In this document: piece by piece, positions 25,109 to 33,367 of the stretch
Layout of the letters: each line of letters opens with the position of its first letter
Numbering within the stretch: the first letter of the stretch is position 1
Assembly: GCF_001274775.1 (NCBI RefSeq)
Contig: NZ_LGUE01000004.1
Coordinates: forward strand, 108,163-172,162
Direction of reading: 5' to 3'
From: Rossellomorea marisflavi
Lineage (GTDB): Bacteria > Bacillota > Bacilli > Bacillales > Bacillaceae_B
Length of the DNA: 64,000 bases
Translations under genes and position numbers: made by a program
The notes under the pieces: generated by a model
Told to the model about the DNA's origin: nothing
The model's input: the letters and a program-made list of their open reading frames with translations, nothing else
The model's database searches: none

Positions 25109-26512
25109 ATGTTAGACGTACTAGACAAGATCAATTCATTCTTGTGGGGAACACCAAGTTTAGTACTGTTATTCGGAACGGGCCTATTCTTGACACTGGT
25201 ATTGAGAGGCATTCAGTTCCGCAGGCTATTCTATGCATTTAAACTCGCATTCACGAAAGAAAAACCTTCTGCTTCGACAGATTCATCCGAGGGGGATATC
25301 TCCAACTTCAAAACACTGATGACCGCATTGTCGGCTACGATCGGGAACGGGAATATCGCAGGGGTGGCCACGGCCATCACGATCGGCGGACCCGGAGCCA
25401 TCTTCTGGATGTGGGTCGTCGGGCTCGTGGGGATGGCGACAAAGTACGCCGAAGCACTGCTCGCCATGAAATACCGGGTTAAAAACAAAAACGGAGAATA
25501 CTCCGGTGGACCGATGTACTACGTGGAAAAAGGTCTCGGGCGAAAATGGAAATTCCTCGGCGTCGCCTTCGCCCTATTCGGCGCATTTGCAGCACTCGGA
25601 ATCGGCAACAGCGTCCAGTCTAATACGATTGCCGATGTCATGACAGCAAGCTTCTCTATTAATCCATGGATTACAGGGATCACCCTGGCTGTATTGACAG
25701 CACTCATCATCTTCGGGGGCATACAGAGGATCTCGACCGTTGCATCCTTCTTCGTCCCGATCATGGCGTTCCTTTATATAGGAGGATCCCTTTTGATCAT
25801 CTTCATCAATTATGATCTGATCATTCCCTCCTTCTCCCTGATCTTTGAATATGCATTCAACCCTGTTGCAGCTGCAGGAGGATTTGGTGGAGTCGTAGTC
25901 GCAGAGGCCGTGAGGAGCGGGTTCTCCAAAGGGATTTTCTCCAATGAATCCGGACTCGGAACGGCAGCCCTTATTGCGGGGAATGCCAAGACCGACCATC
26001 CGGTTAAACAGGCGCTTGTCGCCATGACCGGTACGTTCATCGTGACCATCATCGTCTGTACGATGACAGGACTCGTTTTGCTCATTACAGGATTCTGGGA
26101 TCCTTCCGGCGGTTTGCTCTCCGGTGTGGCCCACGATCCTTCCTTGGATGGCGGGGCCCTCACAAGCGCCGCTTTCGGACATGCCCTCGGCACGGCTGGG
26201 GAATACATCGTATCGTTTTCCGTCGTGTTCTTCGGATTTTCCACGATTGTCGGCTGGTATATGTACGGGGAGAAATGCTTTGAGTACTTGACCAACTACC
26301 GCTTCATCATACCGTATCGCCTCGTGTATGTGATCGCAACGTTCGCGGGCGCCATTGCCAACCTGAATGTCGTCTGGAAATTCGCCGACATGGCCAATGC
26401 GCTCATGATGATCCCGAACTTGATTGCACTCATACTCCTGTATAAGGTGATATCAAGTGAAACGAAGCACTACTTCAACGAATACCTGCCTTCGACAACC
26501 AATAAAAAGTAA
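25109..26512 (+). CDS. Sodium:alanine symporter (AgcS family)
   Basis: A 467-aa membrane protein with 10-11 hydrophobic helices. Landmarks are FKTLMTALSATIGNGNIAGVATAI, GPGAIFWMWVVGLVGMATKYAEALLA, GGPMYYVEKGLG and SNESGLGTAALIAG, all standard in AgcS/AlsT carriers that import alanine or glycine with Na+. AGAGGAGG lies 7 nt before ATG 25109. It is divergent from adeR, and with ald the locus forms an alanine uptake and catabolism module. Confidence 0.92.
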   Translation: MLDVLDKINSFLWGTPSLVLLFGTGLFLTLVLRGIQFRRLFYAFKLAFTKEKPSASTDSSEGDISNFKTLMTALSATIGNGNIAGVATAITIGGPGAIFWMWVVGLVGMATKYAEALLAMKYRVKNKNGEYSGGPMYYVEKGLGRKWKFLGVAFALFGAFAALGIGNSVQSNTIADVMTASFSINPWITGITLAVLTALIIFGGIQRISTVASFFVPIMAFLYIGGSLLIIFINYDLIIPSFSLIFEYAFNPVAAAGGFGGVVVAEAVRSGFSKGIFSNESGLGTAALIAGNAKTDHPVKQALVAMTGTFIVTIIVCTMTGLVLLITGFWDPSGGLLSGVAHDPSLDGGALTSAAFGHALGTAGEYIVSFSVVFFGFSTIVGWYMYGEKCFEYLTNYRFIIPYRLVYVIATFAGAIANLNVVWKFADMANALMMIPNLIALILLYKVISSETKHYFNEYLPSTTNKK

Positions 26513-26514
26513 CC

Positions 26515-26549
26515 AAAAAGCCCCGTCCTTCATCCCGGACGGGGCTTTT
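26515..26549. terminator. Bidirectional terminator between symporter and hflX
   Basis: AAAAAGCCCCGTCC / GGACGGGGCTTTT with a TTCATCCC-type loop. Confidence 0.85.
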
Positions 26550-26551
26550 GT

Positions 26552-27817
26552 TCATGCGATGATATAGTCTCGGTACCGTTCGGCATCACTTTCCCTGCAT
26601 TCCACTTTCAGGATCGTGCCTTTCTCATCATACTCGGTTTCCAGAACGGTTGCCTGCTGGTTGAAATACGAAATCAACTGTCCCTGGTCATACGGGATGA
26701 GCATCGTGCATGTCTTATAATCGCCGAAGATCTGTTTTTTCACTTCACCCAGCAGTTCTTCGATCCCGATCCTCTGCTTGGCTGAGTAATAGACACCGCC
26801 TTGTTCCACGCGGGGGATGTCCCCGCCCACAAGGTCCGCTTTATTGAAAGCGTACAGGATCGGTGTATCACCGACTCCGATGTCTTCAAGCGTCTTATCC
26901 GTCACATCCATCATCGTATCGTGATGAGGGTCGGCCAGATCCACCACATGGATGATCAGGTCTGCTTCCACCACTTCCTCGAGGGTCGAGCGGAATGCTT
27001 TGACAAGCTGATGGGGCAGCTTGTTGACGAAACCGACCGTATCGGTCAGAAGGAAGGATTTTTGATCCGGAAGCGTGATGTTACGCACGGATGTCTCCAA
27101 CGTGGCAAAGAGCATATCCTTCTCGAACACCTGCTTGTCGTTGTTCTGGTGGAACCGCTCGATGAAGGCATTCATCGTTGTCGACTTGCCGGCATTTGTA
27201 TAGCCTACAAGGGAAACGACGGGAATGCCGCTCTTTTTCCGCTGCTTCCTCTGTGTGCTCCTCAGCTCCACGAGTGAGTCAAGTTCCTTGCGGAGGGCCG
27301 TGATCCGGTCCTCGATGCGACGGCGGTCGAGCTCGAGCTTCGTCTCACCGGCACCACGGTTGGCAAGTCCTGAACCTCCACCCTGTCTGCCGAGGGACTC
27401 CCTCCGTCCAATCAGACGGGGCAGCATATACTGCAGCTGTGCAACTTCCACCTGAAGCTGTGCTTCCCTGGTCTTCGCGCGTTCAGCGAAGATGTCGAGA
27501 ATGAGCATGGTCCGGTCCATCACACGGAGCTCAAGCTTTTTCTCCAGGACCCTGATTTGCGAAGGTGAAAGCTCATCATTCGAGATGATCACATCCGCTT
27601 CCCACTCTTCTATGAGGGGAATCAGCTCATCGATCTTCCCTTTTCCTAAATAATGCACATGGTCGGGACGCTGCATATTCTGAGTGAACTCACCTACCAC
27701 GTCCATATGACGTGCTTCTGCAAGCCCCTTGAGCTCAAGCATCCCGTATTCAAAATCATTGTCTCGGTCTTTCGTATTCACGCCGATGGCGATTGCTTTT
27801 AATTTTTGTTCTTCCAT
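26552..27817 (-). CDS. hflX: Ribosome-splitting GTPase HflX
   Basis: A 421-aa GTPase. The N-terminal HflX domain has LGKGKIDELIPLIEEWEADVII, then a helical linker ending GAGETKLELDRRRI. The G domain has SLVGYTNAGKST (G1), DTVGFVNKLPHQL (G3) and NKADLV (G4). HflX binds the 50S E site and splits stalled ribosomes under heat or antibiotic stress. GGAG precedes the ATG by 6 nt. A 300-nt leader with a small peptide and an attenuator-like fold lies upstream, suggesting induction by translation inhibitors. Confidence 0.93.
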   Translation of the reverse strand: MEEQKLKAIAIGVNTKDRDNDFEYGMLELKGLAEARHMDVVGEFTQNMQRPDHVHYLGKGKIDELIPLIEEWEADVIISNDELSPSQIRVLEKKLELRVMDRTMLILDIFAERAKTREAQLQVEVAQLQYMLPRLIGRRESLGRQGGGSGLANRGAGETKLELDRRRIEDRITALRKELDSLVELRSTQRKQRKKSGIPVVSLVGYTNAGKSTTMNAFIERFHQNNDKQVFEKDMLFATLETSVRNITLPDQKSFLLTDTVGFVNKLPHQLVKAFRSTLEEVVEADLIIHVVDLADPHHDTMMDVTDKTLEDIGVGDTPILYAFNKADLVGGDIPRVEQGGVYYSAKQRIGIEELLGEVKKQIFGDYKTCTMLIPYDQGQLISYFNQQATVLETEYDEKGTILKVECRESDAERYRDYIIA

Positions 27818-27878
27818 TCATTTCTCACTCCTTAATCGATCTTCCCTTAGGGAAGGATCTGGATCGGTCCTATAGACG

Positions 27879-27909
27879 AAAAAAAGCCCAGACCTCTGCC
27901 TGTGCTTTT
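27879..27909 (-). terminator. Intrinsic terminator inside the hflX leader
   Basis: On the minus strand AAAAGCACAG pairs with CTGGGCTTTT (one mismatch) around 8 nt and is followed by a run of seven T. It lies about 60 nt before the hflX start, so it would stop transcripts before the gene. Confidence 0.6.
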
Positions 27910-28071
27910 CGTAAACGGAAAAAGGCATGGGGAAATCCGCACTTCCCCATCATGCGCCAACCGGTCGGTATTCAATTTCAATGATAAGGCTCCACGTTCG
28001 AGGCTCCCCTTATAATCGATCAGACCAATCCCATTTACCCTGCACACAGGCAGAGCATTGAACGTATTCAA

Positions 28072-28113
28072 TTATGCGTTCCATTCGCGGATTCGTAGTC
28101 TGATCAAGATCAT
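28072..28113 (-). CDS. Leader peptide upstream of hflX (MILIRLRIREWNA)
   Basis: A 13-codon ORF with GGAGGT 7 nt before its ATG, better than many real genes here. It encodes MILIRLRIREWNA and then TAA. RLR and RIR are +X+ motifs; in ErmD-type leaders such motifs make ribosomes stall with macrolides. It stops 17 nt before the antiterminator arm of the leader. I infer it is the sensor of an attenuator controlling hflX. It could still be a chance ORF. Confidence 0.6.
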   Translation of the reverse strand: MILIRLRIREWNA

Positions 28114-28147
28114 TTGGAAAACCTCCATTCCTATAAGTACAGTCATC

Positions 28148-28176
28148 TTACCATAGAAACCGCGGGAATGAAAGGG
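28148..28176 (-). promoter_or_regulatory. Probable extended -10 promoter of the hflX leader
   Basis: On the minus strand TTTCAT, 17 nt, then TGGTAAGAT carrying an extended -10 (TGn). It lies about 35-45 nt upstream of the leader peptide. Confidence 0.4.
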
Positions 28177-28191
28177 ATTCCTCCCGACAGA

Positions 28192-28956
28192 TTATGCAGT
28201 CTGTCTGCGTTCCTTTCGCCAGATCTGCAAGAAGGAAATGCCTAGGGAAATCATGAAGCCTATCGGGTATAAAAGACCAAGTACAATAAGTTGTGTCTCA
28301 TCCGATAAAGAAAACCTCCCAATGAACCACTGAGGTACATAAACAAATACAGGGAACAACACCATAATGATCGTTTTTGTCCAAAGCGAGAACCCAACCA
28401 AGCATAAAGCACAAAGGATAAATCCGATAACCCTTCCTGTCACACCAAAGGTCACTGCGGCCTCCCCCATCCACAGATGGATAAACGCGACCGCACCAAA
28501 TCCGATGGTCATAATGCCGCCTACAGAGAAGAACAGCAACAGTTCCTTTCTTTTCGACATCACTCTTCCCGCGGTCGCTTTAAATGCCCAAGCAGTCAAC
28601 AAACCGAATAGAAGAATCATGAGAGGGTATCCGATGAACTGGATCCAGGAATAAGCCATCGTCCCATTGATGGCATCTCCCATTACATAGAATGAGAGAG
28701 TTCCGACTATGAGGAGCATGCCATATTTAAAGATGACCTTCCTATCGACTGGCATCTCCTTCGCAATCTGAGCCATGTACGCTTTCGGAGTCAGACCTGT
28801 AATATCCTGAACACTTTTCCCGTTATTCTCTGCCTCATGAAGATGGTCTTCAAGCTCTCCTGTGATTTCTCTTACCTCATTCTCATTCTTTCCGCTTGAA
28901 ATCAAGTAAATATTCAGGCGGTCCAGGAAGTCCCTGCTTTCCTTTGAAACATTCAT
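28192..28956 (-). CDS. HAAS-domain membrane protein
   Basis: The 254-aa protein has a cytosolic N-terminal HAAS-type helical domain (SRDFLDRLNIYLISSGKNENEVREITGELEDHLHEAE and GLTPKAYMAQIAKEM), followed by about six or seven TM helices. Such proteins typically follow PadR regulators, and the HAAS domain is thought to interact with signalling partners. The start at ATG 28956 has GAGGAGG upstream and overlaps the PadR stop (ATGA). Its function is unknown. Confidence 0.8.
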   Translation of the reverse strand: MNVSKESRDFLDRLNIYLISSGKNENEVREITGELEDHLHEAENNGKSVQDITGLTPKAYMAQIAKEMPVDRKVIFKYGMLLIVGTLSFYVMGDAINGTMAYSWIQFIGYPLMILLFGLLTAWAFKATAGRVMSKRKELLLFFSVGGIMTIGFGAVAFIHLWMGEAAVTFGVTGRVIGFILCALCLVGFSLWTKTIIMVLFPVFVYVPQWFIGRFSLSDETQLIVLGLLYPIGFMISLGISFLQIWRKERRQTA

Positions 28957-29282
28957 TCCGCTTCCTCCTCTATCAATCGATTTACGCTTGTCGCCATCTC
29001 GTTCCATCTCTTTTTGAATTGGTCCAGCTCTTCATGTCCCGCCTCCGTCAAGCGATAGTATTTCCGCTTTGGTCCTCCCGATGGCTGTTCTTTCTGGATC
29101 GTTGTCACCAGCCCATCCTTTTTCATGCGCAGGAGCAATGGATAAATGCTTCCTTCCTTCACCATCGTGAAGCCGTGCTGGGCCAGTTTCTCGATCATTT
29201 CATAGCCGTATGTTTCCCCTTTTGAGATGATGGAAAGGAGGCAACCCTCCAGTACACCCTTCAATAATTGGCTCGATGACAT
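28953..29282 (-). CDS. PadR-family transcriptional regulator
   Basis: A 109-aa winged helix: KGVLEGCLLSIISKGETYGYEMIEKLAQHGF, EGSIYPLLLRMKKDGLV, the wing GGPKRKYYRLTEAGHEEL and a dimerising C-terminal helix. It is the first gene of a two-gene operon with the HAAS protein, overlapping by 4 nt. Palindromes upstream are likely self-operators. The effector is unknown. Confidence 0.92.
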   Translation of the reverse strand: MSSSQLLKGVLEGCLLSIISKGETYGYEMIEKLAQHGFTMVKEGSIYPLLLRMKKDGLVTTIQKEQPSGGPKRKYYRLTEAGHEELDQFKKRWNEMATSVNRLIEEEAE

Positions 29283-29302
29283 ATCGTCCTCCTTTCTCCC
29301 TC

Positions 29303-29362
29303 AACTATTTTGCTTTACAACATAGTTAAGGAAAAAGAATGCAATGCAAACTAGGTTGCATT
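29303..29362. promoter_or_regulatory. PadR operator region with two palindromes
   Basis: AACTAT-N13-ATAGTT (29303-29327) and AATGCAA-N6-TTGCATT (29343-29362) are perfect inverted repeats directly upstream of the padR-like gene. Confidence 0.5.
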
Positions 29363-29431
29363 ACAAAGTAGTTGTAGTTTATCAAATGTTTCCATATTTA
29401 GCAATGTAATTTTTATAAAAAATGTATAAAT

Positions 29432-29463
29432 GAAAAGCCCAAGAGCTGGCTCTTGGGCTTTTC
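29432..29463 (-). terminator. Terminator of the SDR gene
   Basis: GAAAAGCCCAAGAGC / CTCTTGGGCTTTTC, a near-perfect palindrome with a short loop. Confidence 0.8.
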
Positions 29464-29473
29464 ATGATGGATC

Positions 29474-30298
29474 TTATTCAGTTCCCTTCTTCCATTCATC
29501 TTGTTCGATCAGCATCTTCCCTGGCCAGGTGTACGCCATGATGCCTCCGTCGGCCTTGATGTCTTCTCCCGTGACATATGAGCTGTCATCAGATGCTAGG
29601 AACAGGGCTACCGTCGCCATTTCTGTCGGGCGACCGAGTCGACCCATCGGGGTGATCCACTTATTGGCTGCGCGGAACTTCTCACCCATGTCATCCTCTT
29701 TCCCACCGACAAGGATATCGATGAGAGGGGTTTCGATCGTACCCGGAGAAACGGAGTTCACCCGGATACCGTGGCGTGCATAGTCGATGGCCATTGCTTT
29801 GGTAAAGTTGATGATGCCTCCCTTGGCGGCATTATATCCTGAGCGATCAAGGTCCGCTGCGTGTCCAGACATGGATCCGTTATTGATGATGGATCCGCCA
29901 TTCTCTAGCATGAGGGGAATCAGGTATTTGCTGACCAGGAATGTCCCGCGTAGATCAACGGCAATGATCTTATCGAATAGCTCCACAGGATATTCGTGGA
30001 CCTTCCCGCCCTGCTCATCGACTCCGGCATTATTGAAGAGCACGTCGATCGTGCCATACGATTCCTCCAGATGACGGGCAAATGCCTTGACGCCTTCTTC
30101 ACTGGAGACATCCAGATGGTACGCCTCTGCATTGCCCCCTTCTTTCCGGATGTTCTCGGCCGTTTTATTGACTTGCTTTTCATCAACATCTGCAAGGATG
30201 ACCCTGGCTCCCTCTGCTGCAAATACGTTCGCCGCAGCTTCACCGATCCCCGTTGCGGCTCCTGTGATGATGGATACTTTGTTGTCTAATCTTCCCAT
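29474..30298 (-). CDS. Classical short-chain dehydrogenase/reductase
   Basis: A 274-aa SDR with cofactor loop TGAATGIGEAAA, LFNNAGVDEQGG, catalytic SGYNAAKGG (Tyr-x3-Lys), preceded by a serine in NNGSMSGHAA, and the C-terminal GRPTEMATVALFLASDDSSYVTGEDIKADGG. The acidic residue in ADVDEKQ after strand 2 favours NAD over NADP. The substrate cannot be assigned; glucose 1-dehydrogenase-like and cyclic-alcohol dehydrogenases are the nearest types. GGAGG lies 10 nt upstream. It is monocistronic. Confidence 0.88.
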   Translation of the reverse strand: MGRLDNKVSIITGAATGIGEAAANVFAAEGARVILADVDEKQVNKTAENIRKEGGNAEAYHLDVSSEEGVKAFARHLEESYGTIDVLFNNAGVDEQGGKVHEYPVELFDKIIAVDLRGTFLVSKYLIPLMLENGGSIINNGSMSGHAADLDRSGYNAAKGGIINFTKAMAIDYARHGIRVNSVSPGTIETPLIDILVGGKEDDMGEKFRAANKWITPMGRLGRPTEMATVALFLASDDSSYVTGEDIKADGGIMAYTWPGKMLIEQDEWKKGTE

Positions 30299-30596
30299 GA
30301 TACTGAATCCTCCTGTTTGATTGGTTATCTAAAGGGAGTTTTCCCGATTTGTGAAGAACTAAACATAAGGATGTTTCCACCACCCCACCCACTTATACGC
30401 TGCAACCGGTTCATCTTCCCTATTACATCCGCGTACTCCACCCCAGAAAAACGAAAACCAGATGAAGCAGATCGATCATCACATCTAGACAGATTTTCAT
30501 GAGCATGGGCTCCTCATCCTTTCCATTCATTTCCTAACATTAGTAGCCATCCCCTTCTTCCCCTGCTATAATCAGTGCATATTGAGTAAAGGCGGG

Positions 30597-31046
30597 ATGA
30601 GATTGAGAGAAGCCATCATTTCCATAGTAGAAGTGATCAATAACTTCCACGACGTAGTCATTGAAGTCACAGATGGCCTGGGGTTGAACCTCACCGACAA
30701 AGATTTGCATTTCTGGGTGATGGGCATCATCGGGATGCTCGTGTTCTTTTTTGTCTATGCCGTATCCAAGGCAGCGGCCAAGATGCCGTTTGGAATAGCG
30801 GGTCTCTCTTTTATGTACACACTTACTTTCATGTTCGTCCTTGTTTTCGCCATCGAGATCCAGCAGGCGATCACCCAGCGGGGGAACATGGAATTTGCTG
30901 ATGCCATCATCGGCCTCTGGGGATTCCTCGCATTCTTCCTGATTTACGCGTCCATAATAGGCGTTTTCCTTGTTCTGCGATCCTTCTTCAAAAAGCCGCC
31001 TAAAAAGAAAAGAAGCCCTGGCCGAACGACCAGGTCCTCTCACTAG
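30597..31046 (+). CDS. Hypothetical membrane protein with basic C-terminus
   Basis: A protein of about 149 aa with three hydrophobic segments (FWVMGIIGMLVFFFVYAVS, LSFMYTLTFMFVLVFAIEI, IIGLWGFLAFFLIYASII) and a lysine/arginine-rich tail (KKPPKKKRSPGR). I recognise no family. AAAGGCGGG directly abuts ATG 30597; TTG 30603 or TTG 30582 are possible alternative starts. It stands alone and converges with a candidate short ORF on the other strand. Confidence 0.6.
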   Translation: MRLREAIISIVEVINNFHDVVIEVTDGLGLNLTDKDLHFWVMGIIGMLVFFFVYAVSKAAAKMPFGIAGLSFMYTLTFMFVLVFAIEIQQAITQRGNMEFADAIIGLWGFLAFFLIYASIIGVFLVLRSFFKKPPKKKRSPGRTTRSSH

Positions 31047-31174
31047 CATCCTATGACACAGCACAGTCTGTTCTTCAGCGTATTACGCAAAATGGAGCAA
31101 GGTGTCCATGATGTAATGTACCAAAGGATCAACAGGACCATGGCAAGTGCAAAGTCTGCGCAGCCTTGTATCAA
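31043..31174 (-). CDS. Candidate 43-aa small membrane protein
   Basis: A short frame with a TTG start preceded by AAAGGGGGAG at 6 nt. It encodes one hydrophobic helix (FALAMVLLILWYIT) and several cysteines near the C-terminus (CCVIGC). No family is recognised. The ribosome site is good, but the start codon is weak and there is no comparative support. It overlaps the end of the convergent gene by 4 nt. Confidence 0.35.
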   Translation of the reverse strand: MIQGCADFALAMVLLILWYITSWTPCSILRNTLKNRLCCVIGC

Positions 31175-31267
31175 ATGAATCTCCCCCTTTCTTACTCCTA
31201 TCATATGCACGGAATACTAGAGGGTATAAGCTAGATTACTAGATTCAAGAAAATAGGCTGTACAAAA

Positions 31268-31305
31268 GTGAACACCGTTCCTTCTTGGGGAACGGTGTTC
31301 ATTTG
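31268..31305 (-). terminator. Terminator of natA-natB
   Basis: TGAACACCGTTCC / GGAACGGTGTTCA with a 7-nt loop, just after the permease stop. Confidence 0.8.
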
Positions 31306-31306
31306 T

Positions 31307-32464
31307 TTAATTCATCACCCATTTATCCTTCAGGAACATGATGCGCCCGATGATGAAGATGACCACGACGACGATCAGATTCGTGCCAATCATCATGGAT
31401 AAGTGGACGGGATCGACAACACCGTAGATCAGCTCTTTCAAGATACTGAACATATTCAGGATCGGGATAAGGAAGTGATGGGCGGCAAGTTCGTTGACGC
31501 TGACTCCCGAAATGAACAAACTCGGAAATACGGCAAGCATCATCACTGGAGTACTATAGCTCTGCGCCTCTTTGATCGTTTTTCCCGCAATACTCGTCAG
31601 CATCAAGATCGATGCGTTAAACATGGCGTACACGACAGCCACTACCAACGCAAGCCCTACGATAAGCGGAAGCTGATCCCCGAAAGAAATGCCTTTCCTC
31701 AAGTTTTCAGTAAAGAATGCAATTTCCACGGTCACCACGAGCAAGGTGATCATCCCTGTAATGAGCCCCAGTGATGAGATGGTCAACCATTTCGCCCATA
31801 GAAGAGTAGAACGCTTCACCGGCGTGATGAGGAGGGCTTCCATTGTTTTCTTTTCCTTTTCACCGGCAAACAGATCAGCTGATACAGGTCCCGCCCCTAT
31901 TCCAATGGCAAGGGCCATCATCATCGGGATGATCAGGGCAATGAGGAAGAGCCCGGTATCTTCTTCAGACAACTCCTGCTGGGTCATCGTGAAGGGTTGG
32001 ATCGTCGATTCATCCAAGCCTTCACTCTTCAATCTTTCTGCCGTGACAGATTTTTCAAAGCCTGATAGATAGGCAGTCACTTTGCTCATCAAGAGGCTGG
32101 AGTTTTCACTCATGGAATCACCCACGATGGTGACTGTTGCTTCTTCCCCTCTCTGGACGCTCCCCATGAAATCGTTGCTGAAAACGACAGCTGCAAGGGC
32201 ATCTCCGTCTTTAACACTGCTTTCAGGATCTTCGACTTTGGCCACATCTATACTCTTATCTCCCTGGAACAAGGCCAATTGCTCGTCTGATACATCCTTG
32301 CTCACTGCAAGTGTGTAGGAATCTCCCTCACTGTCAGACATCATCCCCTCATAAAAGAAAGTCAATGCCGTCATCATGAGAATAGGCAAAAGCACTGTTA
32401 ACAGTAGCGTACGTCGATCCCTGAAAGCATCCTTCATTTCCTTCTTAAAGATATTAAGAAGCAT
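31307..32464 (-). CDS. natB: NatB-like ABC-2 Na+ exporter permease
   Basis: A 385-aa protein with an N-terminal TM (LLLTVLLPILMMTALTFFY), a large extracytoplasmic region of about 130 residues and five to six C-terminal TM segments including LFAGEKEKKTMEALLITPVKRSTLLWAKW, as in NatB/YhaP exporters. ATG 32464 has GGGGAG 9 nt upstream; ATG 32473 lies directly on the ribosome site. It overlaps the natA end. The symbol rests on the adjacent natA-, natR- and natK-like genes, and Na+ as cargo is therefore inferred. Confidence 0.82.
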   Translation of the reverse strand: MLLNIFKKEMKDAFRDRRTLLLTVLLPILMMTALTFFYEGMMSDSEGDSYTLAVSKDVSDEQLALFQGDKSIDVAKVEDPESSVKDGDALAAVVFSNDFMGSVQRGEEATVTIVGDSMSENSSLLMSKVTAYLSGFEKSVTAERLKSEGLDESTIQPFTMTQQELSEEDTGLFLIALIIPMMMALAIGIGAGPVSADLFAGEKEKKTMEALLITPVKRSTLLWAKWLTISSLGLITGMITLLVVTVEIAFFTENLRKGISFGDQLPLIVGLALVVAVVYAMFNASILMLTSIAGKTIKEAQSYSTPVMMLAVFPSLFISGVSVNELAAHHFLIPILNMFSILKELIYGVVDPVHLSMMIGTNLIVVVVIFIIGRIMFLKDKWVMN

Positions 32465-33206
32465 GGTACTCATCTCCCCTCACAAGCTTGCTCATAAAGA
32501 TGAAGTTCAGATCGCGGCTGTTTTCTTGCGCGTAGAGGTCTTCCAACTGTCCATGATAGACGAGTTCGCCTTTATGGACCATCGCCACCTTGTCGCACAG
32601 CATCGTGACTTCCTCCATGATATGACTCGAGAATATGATCGTCTTCCCATCCCGCTTCAGCTGATGGACAAGCTGACGGAACACATTTGAAGATGTGATA
32701 TCAAGCCCCGTCGTCGGTTCATCGAAAAGGATGATCTCCGGGTCATGGATCAGGGTGCGGGCAATCGCCACCTTCTGGCGCATCCCCTTCGAGAACCCGC
32801 CGACTTTCCGCCCAAGATAATCCCTCATGCCGAACATCCTGGCGAGTTCATCGATCCTTACCTTCGTGTCATGCTTGCTCATCCCGTACAGGCTCGCGAA
32901 GTACTCAAGATTCTCCTTCGCCGTCAGGCGGTCATACAAACCGGTCTCACCGCCAAAGAGCACGCCGATTTTCCGCTTGATCTGATCCGGATTCTTGACC
33001 GTATCGTAGCCCCCCACCTTCACGCTGCCATCGGTCGGCTCCAGAAGGGTCGCAATCGTGCGGAGGAGGGTCGTCTTGCCGGCCCCGTTCTCCCCGAGCA
33101 ATCCGACCGTATCCCCTTTCCCGATGGTAAAGCTCACATGCTTCAGTGCCGTGATGGATTTTTTCTTATCCTGGAATTTCTTTGTGACCTCATTGATTTC
33201 AATCAT
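32454..33206 (-). CDS. natA: NatA-like ABC exporter ATPase
   Basis: A 250-aa ATPase with Walker A GENGAGKTT, signature GFSKGMRQKVAIARTL and Walker B IILFDEPTTGLD, followed by SSHIMEEV. It powers the NatB-like permease. The start is ATG 33206, with GGAG 8 nt upstream (GTG 33212 is possible). It is divergent from a LytTR regulator/kinase pair, the same partners as B. subtilis natRK, although there the genes run in one direction. Confidence 0.87.
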   Translation of the reverse strand: MIEINEVTKKFQDKKKSITALKHVSFTIGKGDTVGLLGENGAGKTTLLRTIATLLEPTDGSVKVGGYDTVKNPDQIKRKIGVLFGGETGLYDRLTAKENLEYFASLYGMSKHDTKVRIDELARMFGMRDYLGRKVGGFSKGMRQKVAIARTLIHDPEIILFDEPTTGLDITSSNVFRQLVHQLKRDGKTIIFSSHIMEEVTMLCDKVAMVHKGELVYHGQLEDLYAQENSRDLNFIFMSKLVRGDEYHAS

Positions 33207-33367
33207 CTTCACCGCTCCTTGTTTGGTTTCTTGTATTTATCTTACTAGGGAAAGCGCAGGCCGTCTCCGGAGTGGTCGCGAATGTTCCTTTTTCTGTCGT
33301 GAAAATGCCATAACCCCTCTTGAAAATGGTAAAATGGTCAGAGAAATCCAAATGAAAGGCGATTGCT

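Larger units (their letters stand above)
27818..28146 (-). promoter_or_regulatory. hflX leader with putative ribosome-mediated attenuator
   Basis: On the minus strand this 370-nt gap reads, in order: a promoter, a 13-codon ORF, CTCTGCCTGTG (28055-28045), several local hairpins, CACAGGCAGAG (27904-27894), a T7 run, and a palindrome CTTCCCTTAGGGAAG (27841-27855) just before the hflX ribosome site. The two 11-nt segments are perfectly complementary. Pairing them would break the terminator stem. This is antiterminator/terminator logic, inferred from sequence only. Confidence 0.6.

Noticed and set aside
27818-28146. hflX leader as a T-box or known metabolite riboswitch
   Set aside because: No T-box core (TGGNACCGCG) and no recognisable conserved riboswitch motif; the coding-leader/attenuator reading fits better.
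30423-30506. 27-codon hydrophobic ORF on the minus strand (MLMKICLDVMIDLLHLVFVF)
   Set aside because: GAGGAG lies near, but there is no comparative support, and the spacing is poor for the first ATG. The 298-nt gap 30299-30596 otherwise shows nothing clear.
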